A stretch of DNA of 64,000 nucleotides from Streptomyces sp. PsTaAH-137 (lineage in GTDB: Bacteria; Actinomycetota; Actinomycetes; Streptomycetales; Streptomycetaceae), in assembly GCF_003259365.1 (NCBI RefSeq), contig NZ_QLLY01000012.1:191089-255088 (forward strand). The letters are read 5' to 3'. Below are positions 1 to 8,375 of the stretch, in pieces. The notes beneath the pieces were generated by a model, which was not told the origin of the DNA, did not search any database, and worked only from the letters and a program-made list of their open reading frames with translations. The translations under genes were made by a program, and so were the position numbers. Within the stretch, counting starts at the first letter, position 1; every line of letters starts with the position of its first letter.

Positions 1-275
1 GCCTTGTTGGCGGCGTCGGTCAGCTTCTCACCGGCGGGCGCCTTGAAGACGACACGGGCGGTGGCGCCGTCGGCGGCCGAGCCCGGGAAGCGCTGGTCGA
101 GCAGGTCGAAGGCCTTCTGGGCCTCGGTCCCCGGAATCGAGAAGGAGCTGGACGCGGCCGTCGGCGCGGAGGCCGCGCCCACGCCCGCGAGCGTGAGCAG
201 GGCCACCCATATCAGGGCGACGAAGTGCCGTCGGCGGAAGGCGAACTTGCCGAGTTTGTAGAGGAAGGTGGCCAC
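1..275 (-). CDS. MMPL family transporter, N-terminal part only
   Basis: Read on the minus strand, a GTG at 275 opens a protein starting VATFLYKLGKFAFRRRHFVA, followed by a hydrophobic helix (LIWVALLTLAGVG). The extracytoplasmic stretch then contains FSIPGTEAQKAFDLLDQRFPG. This amphipathic start, TM1 and 'IPGTEAQ' region are typical of actinobacterial MMPL/RND-type exporters, which move lipids or drugs across the membrane by proton-motive force. Only about 91 codons are inside the window; the rest lies beyond the left edge, so substrate and completeness cannot be judged. The gene follows a TetR gene on the same strand with a gap of about 116 bp, which suggests a regulator-exporter pair. The shared minus-strand direction and the operator at 1031-1047 support co-regulation (inference). 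Confidence 0.85.
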   Translation of the reverse strand, partial: MATFLYKLGKFAFRRRHFVALIWVALLTLAGVGAASAPTAASSSFSIPGTEAQKAFDLLDQRFPGSAADGATARVVFKAPAGEKLTDAANK

Positions 276-391
276 GAAGGCGTACTCCGGTCGTGTCGTG
301 GGCTACGGCTGGGCAGGGGTCATCGGCCCGACGACGTGAGCGGGGCGCGTCAGGTGAACGTGACTGGTCCCGAGGGGGCTCGGGCAGGGAG

Positions 392-979
392 TCAGGCGAC
401 GAGGGCGGGGAGGACCACTGCGTCGATGTACGAGGTGAGGTAGGCCTGGGTGGGCGGCTGCTCGTCGATGAGCGTCCGGGTGGCGAAACCGCCGATCAGC
501 ATGTGGATGATGTAGTCGCGCGCCGGGTTGTCGGCCCGCATCTCACCTCGGTCCACCGCTCTCTGCAGCACGCGGTCCACACCGGACATCTCCGGCTCGA
601 CGATCCATTCCTTGAAGGCGGCGAGCAGATCGGGGTTGGCGTGCACGGCCACCATCAGGCCGCGCATCAGCGCGCTGTTCTGCTCCATGTGACAGTCGTC
701 GTCACGGAGCACCATCGCGTGCAGATCGCCGCGCAGCGACCCCGTGTCGACCTCGTCGAAGTGCGGCTTCTGGTGCCGCAGCGCCTTCACGACCAGCTCG
801 GCCTTGCCGCCCCACTGGCGGTAGAGCGTCGCTTTGCTGGCCCGGGTCCTGGTGGCCACGGCGTCCATCGTCAGGGCGTCGTAACCGACCTCCCGGAGCA
901 GATCGAGCACGGCCGCGTACAGCTCCGCCTCGCGCTCGGGCGTGATCCGGCTCCGTCTGACAACAGCTTCGGCGACCAT
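392..979 (-). CDS. TetR/AcrR family transcriptional regulator
   Basis: A 195-residue protein, usual TetR length. The N-terminal DNA-binding domain (about residues 8-60) reads RITPEREAELYAAVLDLLRE, then YDALTMDAVATRTRASKATLYRQWGGKAELV, the classic TetR helix-turn-helix ending in the TLYRQW motif. The C-terminal ligand domain includes a helix rich in Met/His (DDDCHMEQNSALMRGLMVAV), typical of the 'TetR_C' class that ends in a dimerising helix. The ATG at 979 is chosen because the frame open further upstream has no family similarity. It lies just upstream of an MMPL exporter gene on the same strand, and a perfect palindrome sits 52 bp before the start. It is therefore probably an autoregulated repressor of the exporter; the ligand is unknown. 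Confidence 0.92.
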   Translation of the reverse strand: MVAEAVVRRSRITPEREAELYAAVLDLLREVGYDALTMDAVATRTRASKATLYRQWGGKAELVVKALRHQKPHFDEVDTGSLRGDLHAMVLRDDDCHMEQNSALMRGLMVAVHANPDLLAAFKEWIVEPEMSGVDRVLQRAVDRGEMRADNPARDYIIHMLIGGFATRTLIDEQPPTQAYLTSYIDAVVLPALVA

Positions 980-1030
980 GACCTCACCTCTCCGGTTCGT
1001 ACGCTCTGAACATACCCCGCCGACTATCGA

Positions 1031-1047
1031 AACGAAACGGTTTCGTT
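1031..1047. promoter_or_regulatory. Candidate TetR operator (perfect palindrome)
   Basis: AACGAAAC-G-GTTTCGTT is a perfect 8-bp inverted repeat with a one-base centre, 52 bp upstream of the TetR start codon. Size and position fit a TetR-family operator controlling the regulator and the MMPL gene behind it. Its two arms mirror each other exactly, unlike the surrounding GC-rich sequence. Confidence 0.65.
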
Positions 1048-1080
1048 CGTGTGCTGCGCCACACCGGCACCCCGTCAGGA

Positions 1081-1120
1081 GCGCCCCGCAGGGGCGCGGG
1101 GAACTGCGCGAGAAGCGGCC
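1081..1120 (+). repeat. Streptomycete intergenic palindromic repeat, copy 1
   Basis: This stretch carries the core GGGGCGCGGGGAACTGCGCG followed by AGAAGCGGCCACC. The same core occurs at least nine more times in this window, in both orientations and only between genes. The 5' part GCGCCCCGCAGGGGCGC is itself a small hairpin. This copy lies between the TetR operator and the tricorn gene. Confidence 0.8.
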
Positions 1121-1181
1121 ACCGGCCCGCAGACGAGGCACCCAGGTTGCTGGAGTCTTGTTCGCGGAAAAGCATGGTGAG

Positions 1182-4100
1182 GTGACTGAAGATGCAGCCG
1201 AGGCGTACCTGAGGTTCCCCCACCTGCACGGCGAGCGGCTGTGCTTCGCGGCGGAAGACGATCTATGGGTCGCGCCGCTCGACGGCTCGGCCCGCGCCTG
1301 GCGCCTCACCGTCGACCGCACCAAGGTCAGCCACCCGCGCTTCTCCCCCGACGGCACCCACATCGCGTACACGACCTGGCGCAGTCTCGACCCGGAGATC
1401 CACGTGACGCCGGTCGACGGCGGCTCGGCGCGGCGGCTCACGTACTGGGGCAGCGTCGACACCCAGGTCAGGGGCTGGACGCCCGACGGTGACATCCTCG
1501 CGGTCGCCTCCCACGGCGAACCCTTCTCCTACTTCACCTTCGCCTACCGCGTCCCCACCGACGGCTCCCCCGGCGGCAAGCTGCCCTGGGGCCCGGTCTC
1601 CGACATCCAGGTCGCCGACATCGACGGCGAGCGGCAGACCCTGCTGCTCACGGGCACGCCCCCGCACGAACCGGCGGCCTGGAAGCGGTACCGGGGTGGC
1701 GCCCAGGGCCGGCTGTGGGTGCACGGGCAGCGCATCCTCGCCGACCTCGACGGGCATCTCGACGCCCCGATGTTCGTGGGCGGCCGGATCGCCTTCCTCT
1801 CCGACCACGAGGGCATCGGCAACGTCTACTCCTGCCTGCCCGACGGCACCGGCCTCACCCGGCACACCGACCACGACGCCTTCTACGCCCGGCACGCCTC
1901 GACCGACGGCTCCCGCGTCGTCTACCAGTGCGCGGGCGAGCTGTGGATCCTCGACTCCCTGGAGCCCGACTCCGTACCGCGCAGGCTGCGGGTGCGGCTC
2001 GGCGGGCCGCGCGCGGGGCGCCGCTCCTACCAGGTCCCGGCCGCCAGCCACGTCGACTCGCTCTCCGTCGACGAGACCGGCCGGGCCAGCGCGGTCGTCG
2101 TCCGCGGCTCCCTGTACTGGCTCACCCACCGCGACGGCCCGGCCCGCACCATCGCCGACACCCCGGGCGTCCGGGTGCGGCTGCCCGAGATGCTGGGCTC
2201 CGGCGGGCAGGTCGCGTACGTCACCGACGCCGCCGGCGAGGACGCCGTCGAGATCGCCTATCTGCCCCGGGCCAGCGGCGACCGCCCGCCCCGGCGGCTC
2301 GCGTCCGGCGGGCTCGGCCGGGTGCAGGAACTGGTCTCCGACCCCGACGGCGGCCGGATCGCCATCGCCTCCAACGACGGCCGCCTGCTGCTGATCACGG
2401 TGCCCGGCGACGGCGCCACCGAGATCACCGCCACCGGCACCACGGAGACCGCCGAGGTCACCGAGCTGATCCGGTCCACGAACGGCCCGGTCCGCGATCT
2501 CGCCTTCTCCCCCGACGGCGCCTGGCTGACCTGGTCCCACCCGGGCATCGGCCGCTCCCTGCGCCAGATCAAGATGGCCCGCATCACCGGGCCGGGCGAA
2601 CGCGCGATCGTCGACGTCACCAACGGCCGCTTCGAGGACGAGAACCCGGTCTTCACCCGCGACGGCCGCTATCTCGCCTTCCTGTCCTGGCGCGGCTTCG
2701 ACCCGGTCTACGACGTGCACACCGGCGACCTGTCCTTCCCGCTCGGCTGCCGCCCCTACCTCGTACCGCTCTCCTCCGCGACCCCCTCCCCCTTCGCCCT
2801 CTCGCCCGACGGACGCACCGCGGCCGGCGGTCTCGACCCGGTCGAGGACAGCGGCGGCGACGGCACCCCGATGGTCGAGATCGAGGGCCTCGCCAACCGT
2901 GTCGTGCCGTTCCCGGTCGCCGCCTCCAAGTACTCGGCGCTGCACCCGGTCTCCGGCGGCGGCCTGGTCTGGCTGCGCTGGCCGATCTCCGGCGCGCTCG
3001 GCGAGACGTTCGCCAACCCGGCCGACACCTCCTCCCAGCCGACCCTCGAACACTTCAACCTCAGCAAGGGCAAGAAGACCCAGCTCGTCGACCACATGGA
3101 CTGGTTCGCGGTCAGCGGCGACGGCACCCGGCTCGTCGTCGCCGACGAGGGCGACCTGGAAGCCGTCCCCTCCACCGAGGCGGGCGACTCCGACTCCACG
3201 GTCCTCATCGACCTGCGCCGCATCCTGCACGAGGTCGACCCGGCCGCCGAATGGCGCCAGGCCTACGACGAGGCGGGCCGGATCATCCGCGCCTACTTCT
3301 GGGAACCGAAGATGTGCGGCATCGACTGGGACGCCGTCCTCGATCAGTACCGGCCGCTGGTCGAACGGGTCGCGTCACCGGACGAGTTCGCCGACCTGCT
3401 CCGCGAAGTCCTCGGCGAACTCGGCACCTCGCACGCCTACGTCTCCCCCGCCCGCCGCAACGAGGGCCCGCCGCACTACCAGCGCGCCCAGGGCCTCCTC
3501 GGCGCCAACTTCGTCTGCCGCGACGGCAGTTGGGTCATCAGCCGGATCCTGCCCGGCGACTCCTCCGACTCCCGGGCGCGCTCCCCGCTCTCCGGCACCG
3601 GCATCCGCGAGGGCGCCGCGCTCACCCACGTCGACGGCCGCCGGGTCGACCCGGTCGCGGGCCCGTTCCCGCTGCTCGCGGGCGCCGGCGGCACCACGGT
3701 GGAGCTGACCTTCGACCCGGCCGAGGGCGGCGGCCGGGCCCGCCGGGTCGCGGTGGTCCCCCTCGTCGACGAACGCCCCCTGCGCTACCAGGACTGGGTC
3801 GCCAAACGCCGTGCCGTCGTACGGGAGTTGAGCAACGGCAAGTGCGGCTATCTGCACATCCCCGACCTGGGCGGCTCGGGCTGGGCCCAGTTCAACCGCG
3901 ACCTGCGCATGGAGGTCTCGCGCCCCGCGCTCATCATCGATGTACGCGGCAACGCGGGCGGCCACATCAGCGAACTCGTCGTCGAGAAACTGTCCCGCAG
4001 AATCCTCGGCTGGGACCTCACCCGCAACGCGCAGGCCGTCTCCTACGCGTCCAACGCACCGCGCGGGCCCGTCGTCGCCCTCGCCGACGAGGCGACCTCC

Positions 4101-4463
4101 TCCGACGGCGACATGATCACCGCCGCGTTCAAGCTGCTCGCGCTCGGACCCGTCGTCGGCCAGCGCACCTGGGGCGGCGTCGTCGGCATGACCGGACGGC
4201 ACCGGCTCGGCGACGGCACGGCGATCACGGTGCCGATGAACGCGGCCTGGTTCCCCGAGTACGGCTGGTCGATCGAGAACCGCGGCGTCGACCCCGACAT
4301 CGAGGCGCTGCGCACCCCGCTGGACTGGGCCGAGGGCCGGCACGCCCAGCTCGACGACGCCGTCGAACTGGCCCTGGACCTGCTCCGCGAACAGGGCGCC
4401 CTCACCCCGCCCGACTACACGGACGTACCCGACCGGAGGCGGCCGGAACTGCCGCCCCGGTGA
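1182..4463 (+). CDS. Tricorn-type S41 peptidase (protease core TRI homologue)
   Basis: A 1093-residue protein, close to the usual ~1050-1100 for tricorn proteases, which cut peptides released by the proteasome into short fragments in the cytosol. The first ~650 residues are WD40/Kelch-like beta-propeller blades with recurrent 'FSPDGTHIAYTTWR', 'FTRDGRYLAFLSW' and 'SPDGR' units. About residues 690-760 hold the helical C1 domain with ELGTSHAYV, supplying the catalytic His near residue 751. A PDZ-like segment follows (REGAALTHVDGRRVDPV). The C2 domain has the S41 core PALIIDVRGNAGG and DEATSSDGDM with the serine near 973. There is no signal peptide, consistent with a cytosolic enzyme. GTG 1182 is chosen because it is the last in-frame start before the conserved FPHLHGERLCF region. 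It stands alone and is followed by a strong hairpin. Confidence 0.93.
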   Translation: MTEDAAEAYLRFPHLHGERLCFAAEDDLWVAPLDGSARAWRLTVDRTKVSHPRFSPDGTHIAYTTWRSLDPEIHVTPVDGGSARRLTYWGSVDTQVRGWTPDGDILAVASHGEPFSYFTFAYRVPTDGSPGGKLPWGPVSDIQVADIDGERQTLLLTGTPPHEPAAWKRYRGGAQGRLWVHGQRILADLDGHLDAPMFVGGRIAFLSDHEGIGNVYSCLPDGTGLTRHTDHDAFYARHASTDGSRVVYQCAGELWILDSLEPDSVPRRLRVRLGGPRAGRRSYQVPAASHVDSLSVDETGRASAVVVRGSLYWLTHRDGPARTIADTPGVRVRLPEMLGSGGQVAYVTDAAGEDAVEIAYLPRASGDRPPRRLASGGLGRVQELVSDPDGGRIAIASNDGRLLLITVPGDGATEITATGTTETAEVTELIRSTNGPVRDLAFSPDGAWLTWSHPGIGRSLRQIKMARITGPGERAIVDVTNGRFEDENPVFTRDGRYLAFLSWRGFDPVYDVHTGDLSFPLGCRPYLVPLSSATPSPFALSPDGRTAAGGLDPVEDSGGDGTPMVEIEGLANRVVPFPVAASKYSALHPVSGGGLVWLRWPISGALGETFANPADTSSQPTLEHFNLSKGKKTQLVDHMDWFAVSGDGTRLVVADEGDLEAVPSTEAGDSDSTVLIDLRRILHEVDPAAEWRQAYDEAGRIIRAYFWEPKMCGIDWDAVLDQYRPLVERVASPDEFADLLREVLGELGTSHAYVSPARRNEGPPHYQRAQGLLGANFVCRDGSWVISRILPGDSSDSRARSPLSGTGIREGAALTHVDGRRVDPVAGPFPLLAGAGGTTVELTFDPAEGGGRARRVAVVPLVDERPLRYQDWVAKRRAVVRELSNGKCGYLHIPDLGGSGWAQFNRDLRMEVSRPALIIDVRGNAGGHISELVVEKLSRRILGWDLTRNAQAVSYASNAPRGPVVALADEATSSDGDMITAAFKLLALGPVVGQRTWGGVVGMTGRHRLGDGTAITVPMNAAWFPEYGWSIENRGVDPDIEALRTPLDWAEGRHAQLDDAVELALDLLREQGALTPPDYTDVPDRRRPELPPR

Positions 4464-4471
4464 ACGGGCAT

Positions 4472-4503
4472 CGGGCCCCACCCGGAGATCCGGGTGGGGC
4501 CCG
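4472..4503. terminator. Hairpin after tricorn gene
   Basis: A perfect 14-bp inverted repeat (4472-4485 and 4490-4503) with loop AGAT begins 8 bp after the tricorn stop. It has no clear T run, as is common in Streptomyces. It separates the + strand tricorn gene from the convergent CsbD-like gene and may act in both directions. Confidence 0.75.
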
Positions 4504-4564
4504 ACGGTGTCCGTGGTGCGCTCAAGGAGCGCTCAGGACGGACAGACTGCGGACGTGCCGCGGG

Positions 4565-4765
4565 TCAGGAGTCCTGCTGGAACTTGTCCCGGGCCTGCTG
4601 CGAGCGCTCGCCCGCCTCGTCCTTCGCCTGCTGAGCACGCTCGCCGGCCTGGTCCTGGGCCTGCTGCGAGCGCTCGCTCGCCTCGTCCTTGGCGCCGCCG
4701 AGCTTCTCCTTGGCCTGGTCCTGGAGCTGGTCGGCCTTGTCCTTGAACTGGTCCATGATGCCCAT
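4565..4765 (-). CDS. CsbD-like stress protein with 11-residue repeats
   Basis: A 66-residue, very hydrophilic protein with no Cys, Trp or membrane segment. The N-terminus (MDQFKDKADQLQDQAKEKLGGAKDEA) has the K-G-x-A-K/D pattern of CsbD/YjbJ general-stress proteins. It is followed by three near-identical units of form ERxQQAxDxAG (about residues 31-61), like the amphipathic 11-mers of LEA proteins. Such proteins are induced by general stress in other bacteria; their molecular role is unknown. Coding DNA for the repeats is also repetitive, suggesting expansion by slippage or unequal exchange. The gene stands alone, convergent with the tricorn gene. Confidence 0.8.
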   Translation of the reverse strand: MGIMDQFKDKADQLQDQAKEKLGGAKDEASERSQQAQDQAGERAQQAKDEAGERSQQARDKFQQDS

Positions 4766-4879
4766 GCTTGTTCACTCCCGTAATGGGTGAGGGGTTGGGG
4801 CCTCGACCAGACTGACACGGGGTGACATAAGCCGCATTTCGATCAATGACCGACCGTGCAGGACGGCGAAAAGCCCAGG

Positions 4880-5755
4880 TCAGCGGCCCCGCACCGATTC
4901 GTCGGCGGCCCCGCCGGCCCCCACCAGACCCTTCGGCACATGACCGAGCCGCCCCTCGAACCGGCGCATCTCGCGCTGCCCGACGGTCCCGATCAGCGCG
5001 GGCAGATAACCCCGGATGCCCTGCATGCCGCGCAGCCACCACTGCGCGTACACGTGCGCGGACCGGCGCTCGATGCCGTCCACGATCCGGTCGACCGCAG
5101 GACCCAGCGGATACGTCTTGTTCGACGGCCACGGCAGCCGCTGCCGCAGCTCGCGCATCACGTCGTCCTGGTCCGCGCCCCGCACCATGTCGGTGTCGGT
5201 CCACGACAGATAGCCGACGCCGACCTTGACGCCCTTGTAGCCGACCTCGGCGCGCAGGCTGTGCGCGTACGCCTCCACACCCGACTTCGACGCGCAGTAC
5301 GCGCTCATCATCGGCGCCGGGGTGATCGCGGCCAGCGAGGCGATCTGGAGGAGATAGCCGCGCGACTCCATCAGGACGGGCAGGAAGGCACGGCCCGTGA
5401 CGGCCGACCCGATGAGGTTCACCTCGATCACGCGCCGCCAGGCGACCGGGTCGGAGTCCACGAGCGGACCGCCGGTGGCGACACCGGCGTTGGCCACCAC
5501 GATGTCGACCTTCCCGAACCGGTCCTTCACCTCGCGCGCGACCTGCGCCATCGCCTCGTGATCGGTGACATCGGCGTGCCACCAGTCGGCGTCGGAGTGC
5601 AGCCGCCCCGCGACCTGCTTCAGCTCGTCCGGCTCCAGACCGACGAGCGCGATCTTGGCGCCGCGCGCCGACAGCTTGCGGGCGAGCAGCTCGCCGACCC
5701 CGCGCGCCGCGCCCGTGACGACCGCGACCTGACCTTCGAGACTGACCTTGCTCAT
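4880..5755 (-). CDS. SDR family oxidoreductase
   Basis: A 291-residue classical short-chain dehydrogenase/reductase. The NAD(P)-binding motif TGAARGVG lies near residue 13, VVANAG stands in for NNAG near residue 88, and the catalytic Ser and YxxxK appear in IASLAAI...SAYCASKSG. The C-terminal ~60 residues are extended (GMQGIRGYLPALIGTVGQREMRRFEG), as in membrane-associated SDRs acting on hydrophobic alcohols or ketones. The ATG overlaps the stop of the upstream hydrolase gene by four bases (ATGA), so the two are translationally coupled. It is the last gene of a three-gene operon with the hydrolase and the Baeyer-Villiger monooxygenase. It probably interconverts an alcohol and the ketone substrate or product of that pathway (inference). 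Confidence 0.9.
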   Translation of the reverse strand: MSKVSLEGQVAVVTGAARGVGELLARKLSARGAKIALVGLEPDELKQVAGRLHSDADWWHADVTDHEAMAQVAREVKDRFGKVDIVVANAGVATGGPLVDSDPVAWRRVIEVNLIGSAVTGRAFLPVLMESRGYLLQIASLAAITPAPMMSAYCASKSGVEAYAHSLRAEVGYKGVKVGVGYLSWTDTDMVRGADQDDVMRELRQRLPWPSNKTYPLGPAVDRIVDGIERRSAHVYAQWWLRGMQGIRGYLPALIGTVGQREMRRFEGRLGHVPKGLVGAGGAADESVRGR

Positions 5756-6720
5756 GCGGCGTCCACCCCTTCTTCCTGAGTCTTCCGGTCCTGCTCCACC
5801 TGTGCCGGTGTCGGTATGTACGTACGGGACAGTTCCCGGATCTTCCCGGTGACCGCGTCCGGTGCCTCGATCGGCGTCATGTGGCCGAGCCCCGGCAGCT
5901 CGGTCAGGCCCACGCAGTTCGGCAGCTCGGAGGCGATCCGCCGGGCCAGCACGACGGGCGTCATCCGGTCGGCGGTGCCGGCCAGCACGGCCACCGGCAT
6001 GGTCAGCTCCCGCACCCCGGCGTCGACCTGGAGCTGTTCGAGCACCTGCGACCAGCCGTGGCGCACCCCGCGCGGGCACGCGTGCACGATCCGCGCGCAC
6101 GCCTCGACCTTGTCGGGTGCCGATCCCGGGCCCATCGTCGCGTAGCGGAGGACCTTCTTGCCGACCGGCGTGACCGGCCCGAGCGGCGCCTTCGAGCCGA
6201 GGACCGCCCGGGTCAGCCGGGTGCGCAGCCCGCCCGGACGCAGCAGCGGCACCACGGTGGACTCGGCGACGAGCCGCGAGGAGCCGGTGCTGCACAGCAG
6301 CAGCGCCGCCGCGTGCTCCGCGACCTTCGCCCGCCCCGCCGCGGCCATCAGCGTCATCCCGCCCATGGAGTGCCCGGCGAGCACGGCCCGCTGCCCCGGC
6401 GCGAGCGTCGCGCCGAGCACCGCCTCCAGGTCGTCGGCCAGCATGTCGGTGGTGTACGGGAGTTGGGCGGAGGCCGGACTGCGGCCGTGCCCGCGCTGGT
6501 CGTACACGATCACCCGGTGATCGGTGGCGAGGGCCCGCGTCTGCGCCGCCCAGAACGCGGTCGAGCAGGTCCAGCCGTGCGCGAGCACCACGGCGGGCGC
6601 GTCGGCCGGACCGTGCACCTCGACGTGCAGCCGGGCGCCGTCCGCCGAGGTGACGGTCAACTCCTCGGCGGCGACCGGCGGCGCGTACGGCCCGGTCCGG
6701 ACATGGGTCAGACGGCTCAC
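5752..6720 (-). CDS. Alpha/beta hydrolase
   Basis: A 322-residue alpha/beta-hydrolase fold protein. Visible signatures are the oxyanion region AHGWTCSTAFW (about 48-58), nucleophile elbow GHSMGG near residue 117, an acidic residue in LAGTADRMTPV, and the terminal catalytic His in GLGHMTPIEAP. It starts with GTG, which overlaps the monooxygenase stop codon (GTGA), and ends overlapping the SDR start. In the context of a Baeyer-Villiger enzyme, an esterase that opens the ester or lactone product is the natural role. The exact substrate cannot be read from sequence. No signal peptide is seen, so it is probably cytosolic. Confidence 0.9.
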   Translation of the reverse strand: MSRLTHVRTGPYAPPVAAEELTVTSADGARLHVEVHGPADAPAVVLAHGWTCSTAFWAAQTRALATDHRVIVYDQRGHGRSPASAQLPYTTDMLADDLEAVLGATLAPGQRAVLAGHSMGGMTLMAAAGRAKVAEHAAALLLCSTGSSRLVAESTVVPLLRPGGLRTRLTRAVLGSKAPLGPVTPVGKKVLRYATMGPGSAPDKVEACARIVHACPRGVRHGWSQVLEQLQVDAGVRELTMPVAVLAGTADRMTPVVLARRIASELPNCVGLTELPGLGHMTPIEAPDAVTGKIRELSRTYIPTPAQVEQDRKTQEEGVDAA

Positions 6721-8246
6721 GCTGCACTCACCTTTGCCTTCTTCTTGCTACGGGACGTGCCGGGCGCGGCCGCGACGGGCGGCCGCACCACCTCGTACTC
6801 CCCGACGTCCACCCGCCGGGTGGCCTGCCGGAACTCGGTCGTGGTGCCGGGCCACACCGTCGTGTTGCGCCCGTTGGCGTCCAGGTACCAGCTGTCGCAG
6901 CCGCCCGTGTTCCACACGGTGCGGGTCATCCGGTCCTGTACGCGGTTGTTCCACCCGGTGACAGCGGTCTCGCGCGGGGTGAGCGCGACGCGCCCGCCGA
7001 GCACGGTCAACTGCCGCATGTAGTCGGCCAGATAGTTCAGCTGGGACTCGATCATCAGGATCATCGAGGAGTTGCCGAGCCCGGTGTTGGGGCCGATGAC
7101 CGTCATGAAGTTCGGGAACCCGGCGACCGTGGCCCCGCGCAGCGCCGCCATCCCGCCCTTCCAGCTCTCGGCGAGGCTGACCCCGTCCGCGCCCACGACC
7201 CGCTCCGCGATCGGCATGTCCGTGACGTGGAACCCGGTGCCGAACACGATCGCGTCGACCTCGGTCTCGGTGCCGTCGGCGGCGACCAGCGTGTTCCCGC
7301 GGATCTCGGCGAGCCCGGACGCGACCACGTCGACGTTCGGCTGGGCGAGCGCCGGATAGTAGGTGTTGGAGAGCAGGATGCGCTTGCAGCCGATGCGGTA
7401 GTCGGGGGTCAGCTTCGCTCGCAGCGCCGGGTCCTTGACCGCCCGGTACATGTTCCGCTTGGCGAGCTGCTCCACCATGCCCAGCTCGTTGGGCCGCTTG
7501 GTGAACGCCTGGACCTGCAACTCCCGGATGCCCCACAGCAGTCCGCGCCGCGCCTGCGTGGTGAACGGCAGCTGCCGGTGCAGCCAGCGCTCGGCCTTGG
7601 AGATGGCACGGTCGGCGCGCGGCATGACCCACGGCGGAGTCCGCTGGAAGAGGGTCAGTTTCCCGACCTCCTTCTGGATGGCGGGCACGATCTGGATCGC
7701 GGACGCACCGGTCCCGATCATCGCGACGCGCTTGCCGCGCAGGTCGTAGTCGTGGTCCCAGCGCGCGGAGTGGAAGACCTTGCCGGGGAAGGAGTCGAGC
7801 CCCTTGATGTCGGGGATCTTCGGATCGGACAGCGGCCCGGTGGCGGAGACGACGACATCAGCGGTGATCGTTCCGCTGACCGTCTCGATCTCCCACCACA
7901 GCTTCTCGCTGTCCCAGCGGGCCTGCTTCACCTCGGAGTCGAAGCGGATGTGCGGCCGCAGCCGGAAGGTGTCGGCGACGCCCTCCAGGTACTCCTGGAT
8001 GCGCTCCTGCCCGGAGAAGGTGCGCGGCCAGTCCGGGTTCGGCGCGAACGAGAACGAGTACAGGTGCGAGGGCACGTCACACGCGCACCCCGGGTAACTG
8101 TTGTCCCGCCAGGTCCCGCCCACCGTGGAGGCCCGCTCCAGGACCACGAAGTCGGTGATGCCCTCGCGCCGCAGTCTGACCGCCGCGCCGAGCCCGCCGA
8201 ACCCCGACCCGATCACCGCCACCCGTACGTGCTCGTGCTCGGTCAT
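6717..8246 (-). CDS. Flavin monooxygenase of Baeyer-Villiger type
   Basis: A 509-residue FAD/NADPH enzyme. The N-terminal FAD-binding Rossmann motif is IGSGFGGLGAAV. GGTWRDNSYPGCACDVPSHLYSFSF is the conserved region after the first beta strand. FPGKVFHSARW matches exactly the FxGxxxHxxxW fingerprint of type I Baeyer-Villiger monooxygenases (about residues 155-165). GTGASAIQIVP is the NADPH-binding second Rossmann motif. It would insert one oxygen next to a ketone to form an ester or lactone. ATG 8246 is preceded by GGAGGGC. The lysine-rich tail (SRSKKKAK) is unusual. First gene of the operon with hydrolase and SDR; a divergent MerR gene starts 129 bp away. Confidence 0.93.
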   Translation of the reverse strand: MTEHEHVRVAVIGSGFGGLGAAVRLRREGITDFVVLERASTVGGTWRDNSYPGCACDVPSHLYSFSFAPNPDWPRTFSGQERIQEYLEGVADTFRLRPHIRFDSEVKQARWDSEKLWWEIETVSGTITADVVVSATGPLSDPKIPDIKGLDSFPGKVFHSARWDHDYDLRGKRVAMIGTGASAIQIVPAIQKEVGKLTLFQRTPPWVMPRADRAISKAERWLHRQLPFTTQARRGLLWGIRELQVQAFTKRPNELGMVEQLAKRNMYRAVKDPALRAKLTPDYRIGCKRILLSNTYYPALAQPNVDVVASGLAEIRGNTLVAADGTETEVDAIVFGTGFHVTDMPIAERVVGADGVSLAESWKGGMAALRGATVAGFPNFMTVIGPNTGLGNSSMILMIESQLNYLADYMRQLTVLGGRVALTPRETAVTGWNNRVQDRMTRTVWNTGGCDSWYLDANGRNTTVWPGTTTEFRQATRRVDVGEYEVVRPPVAAAPGTSRSKKKAKVSAA

Positions 8247-8272
8247 CCCGGGCCCTCCTTGCCGCGCGACTC

Positions 8273-8290
8273 TGCCAGTGAACACTGGCA
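8273..8290. promoter_or_regulatory. Perfect palindrome before monooxygenase operon
   Basis: TGCCAGTGAACACTGGCA is a perfect 18-bp palindrome 26 bp upstream of the monooxygenase ATG, where it would overlap the promoter or start of transcription. TetR- and GntR-family operators often look like this. No TetR gene is adjacent, so the protein that binds it is unknown. Confidence 0.5.
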
Positions 8291-8312
8291 CAGTCAGGAG
8301 GGTAGAGCAGCG

Positions 8313-8330
8313 CCCTACTGAGCGGTAGGG
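8313..8330. promoter_or_regulatory. Candidate MerR operator
   Basis: CCCTAC-TGAGCG-GTAGGG is a perfect 6-bp inverted repeat with a 6-bp centre, in the divergent region 46 bp upstream of the MerR start. MerR regulators bind such short dyads lying inside a promoter with a long spacer. This is an inference from position and shape. Confidence 0.45.
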
Positions 8331-8375
8331 GTAGGACCGAGGAAAGTTACCGGCGGTACAACATAGGGTCGTGGC

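Noticed and set aside
1715..4783. Long Arg/Pro-rich frame inside the tricorn gene
   Set aside because: A frame-shifted shadow of the tricorn protease with no recognisable domains.
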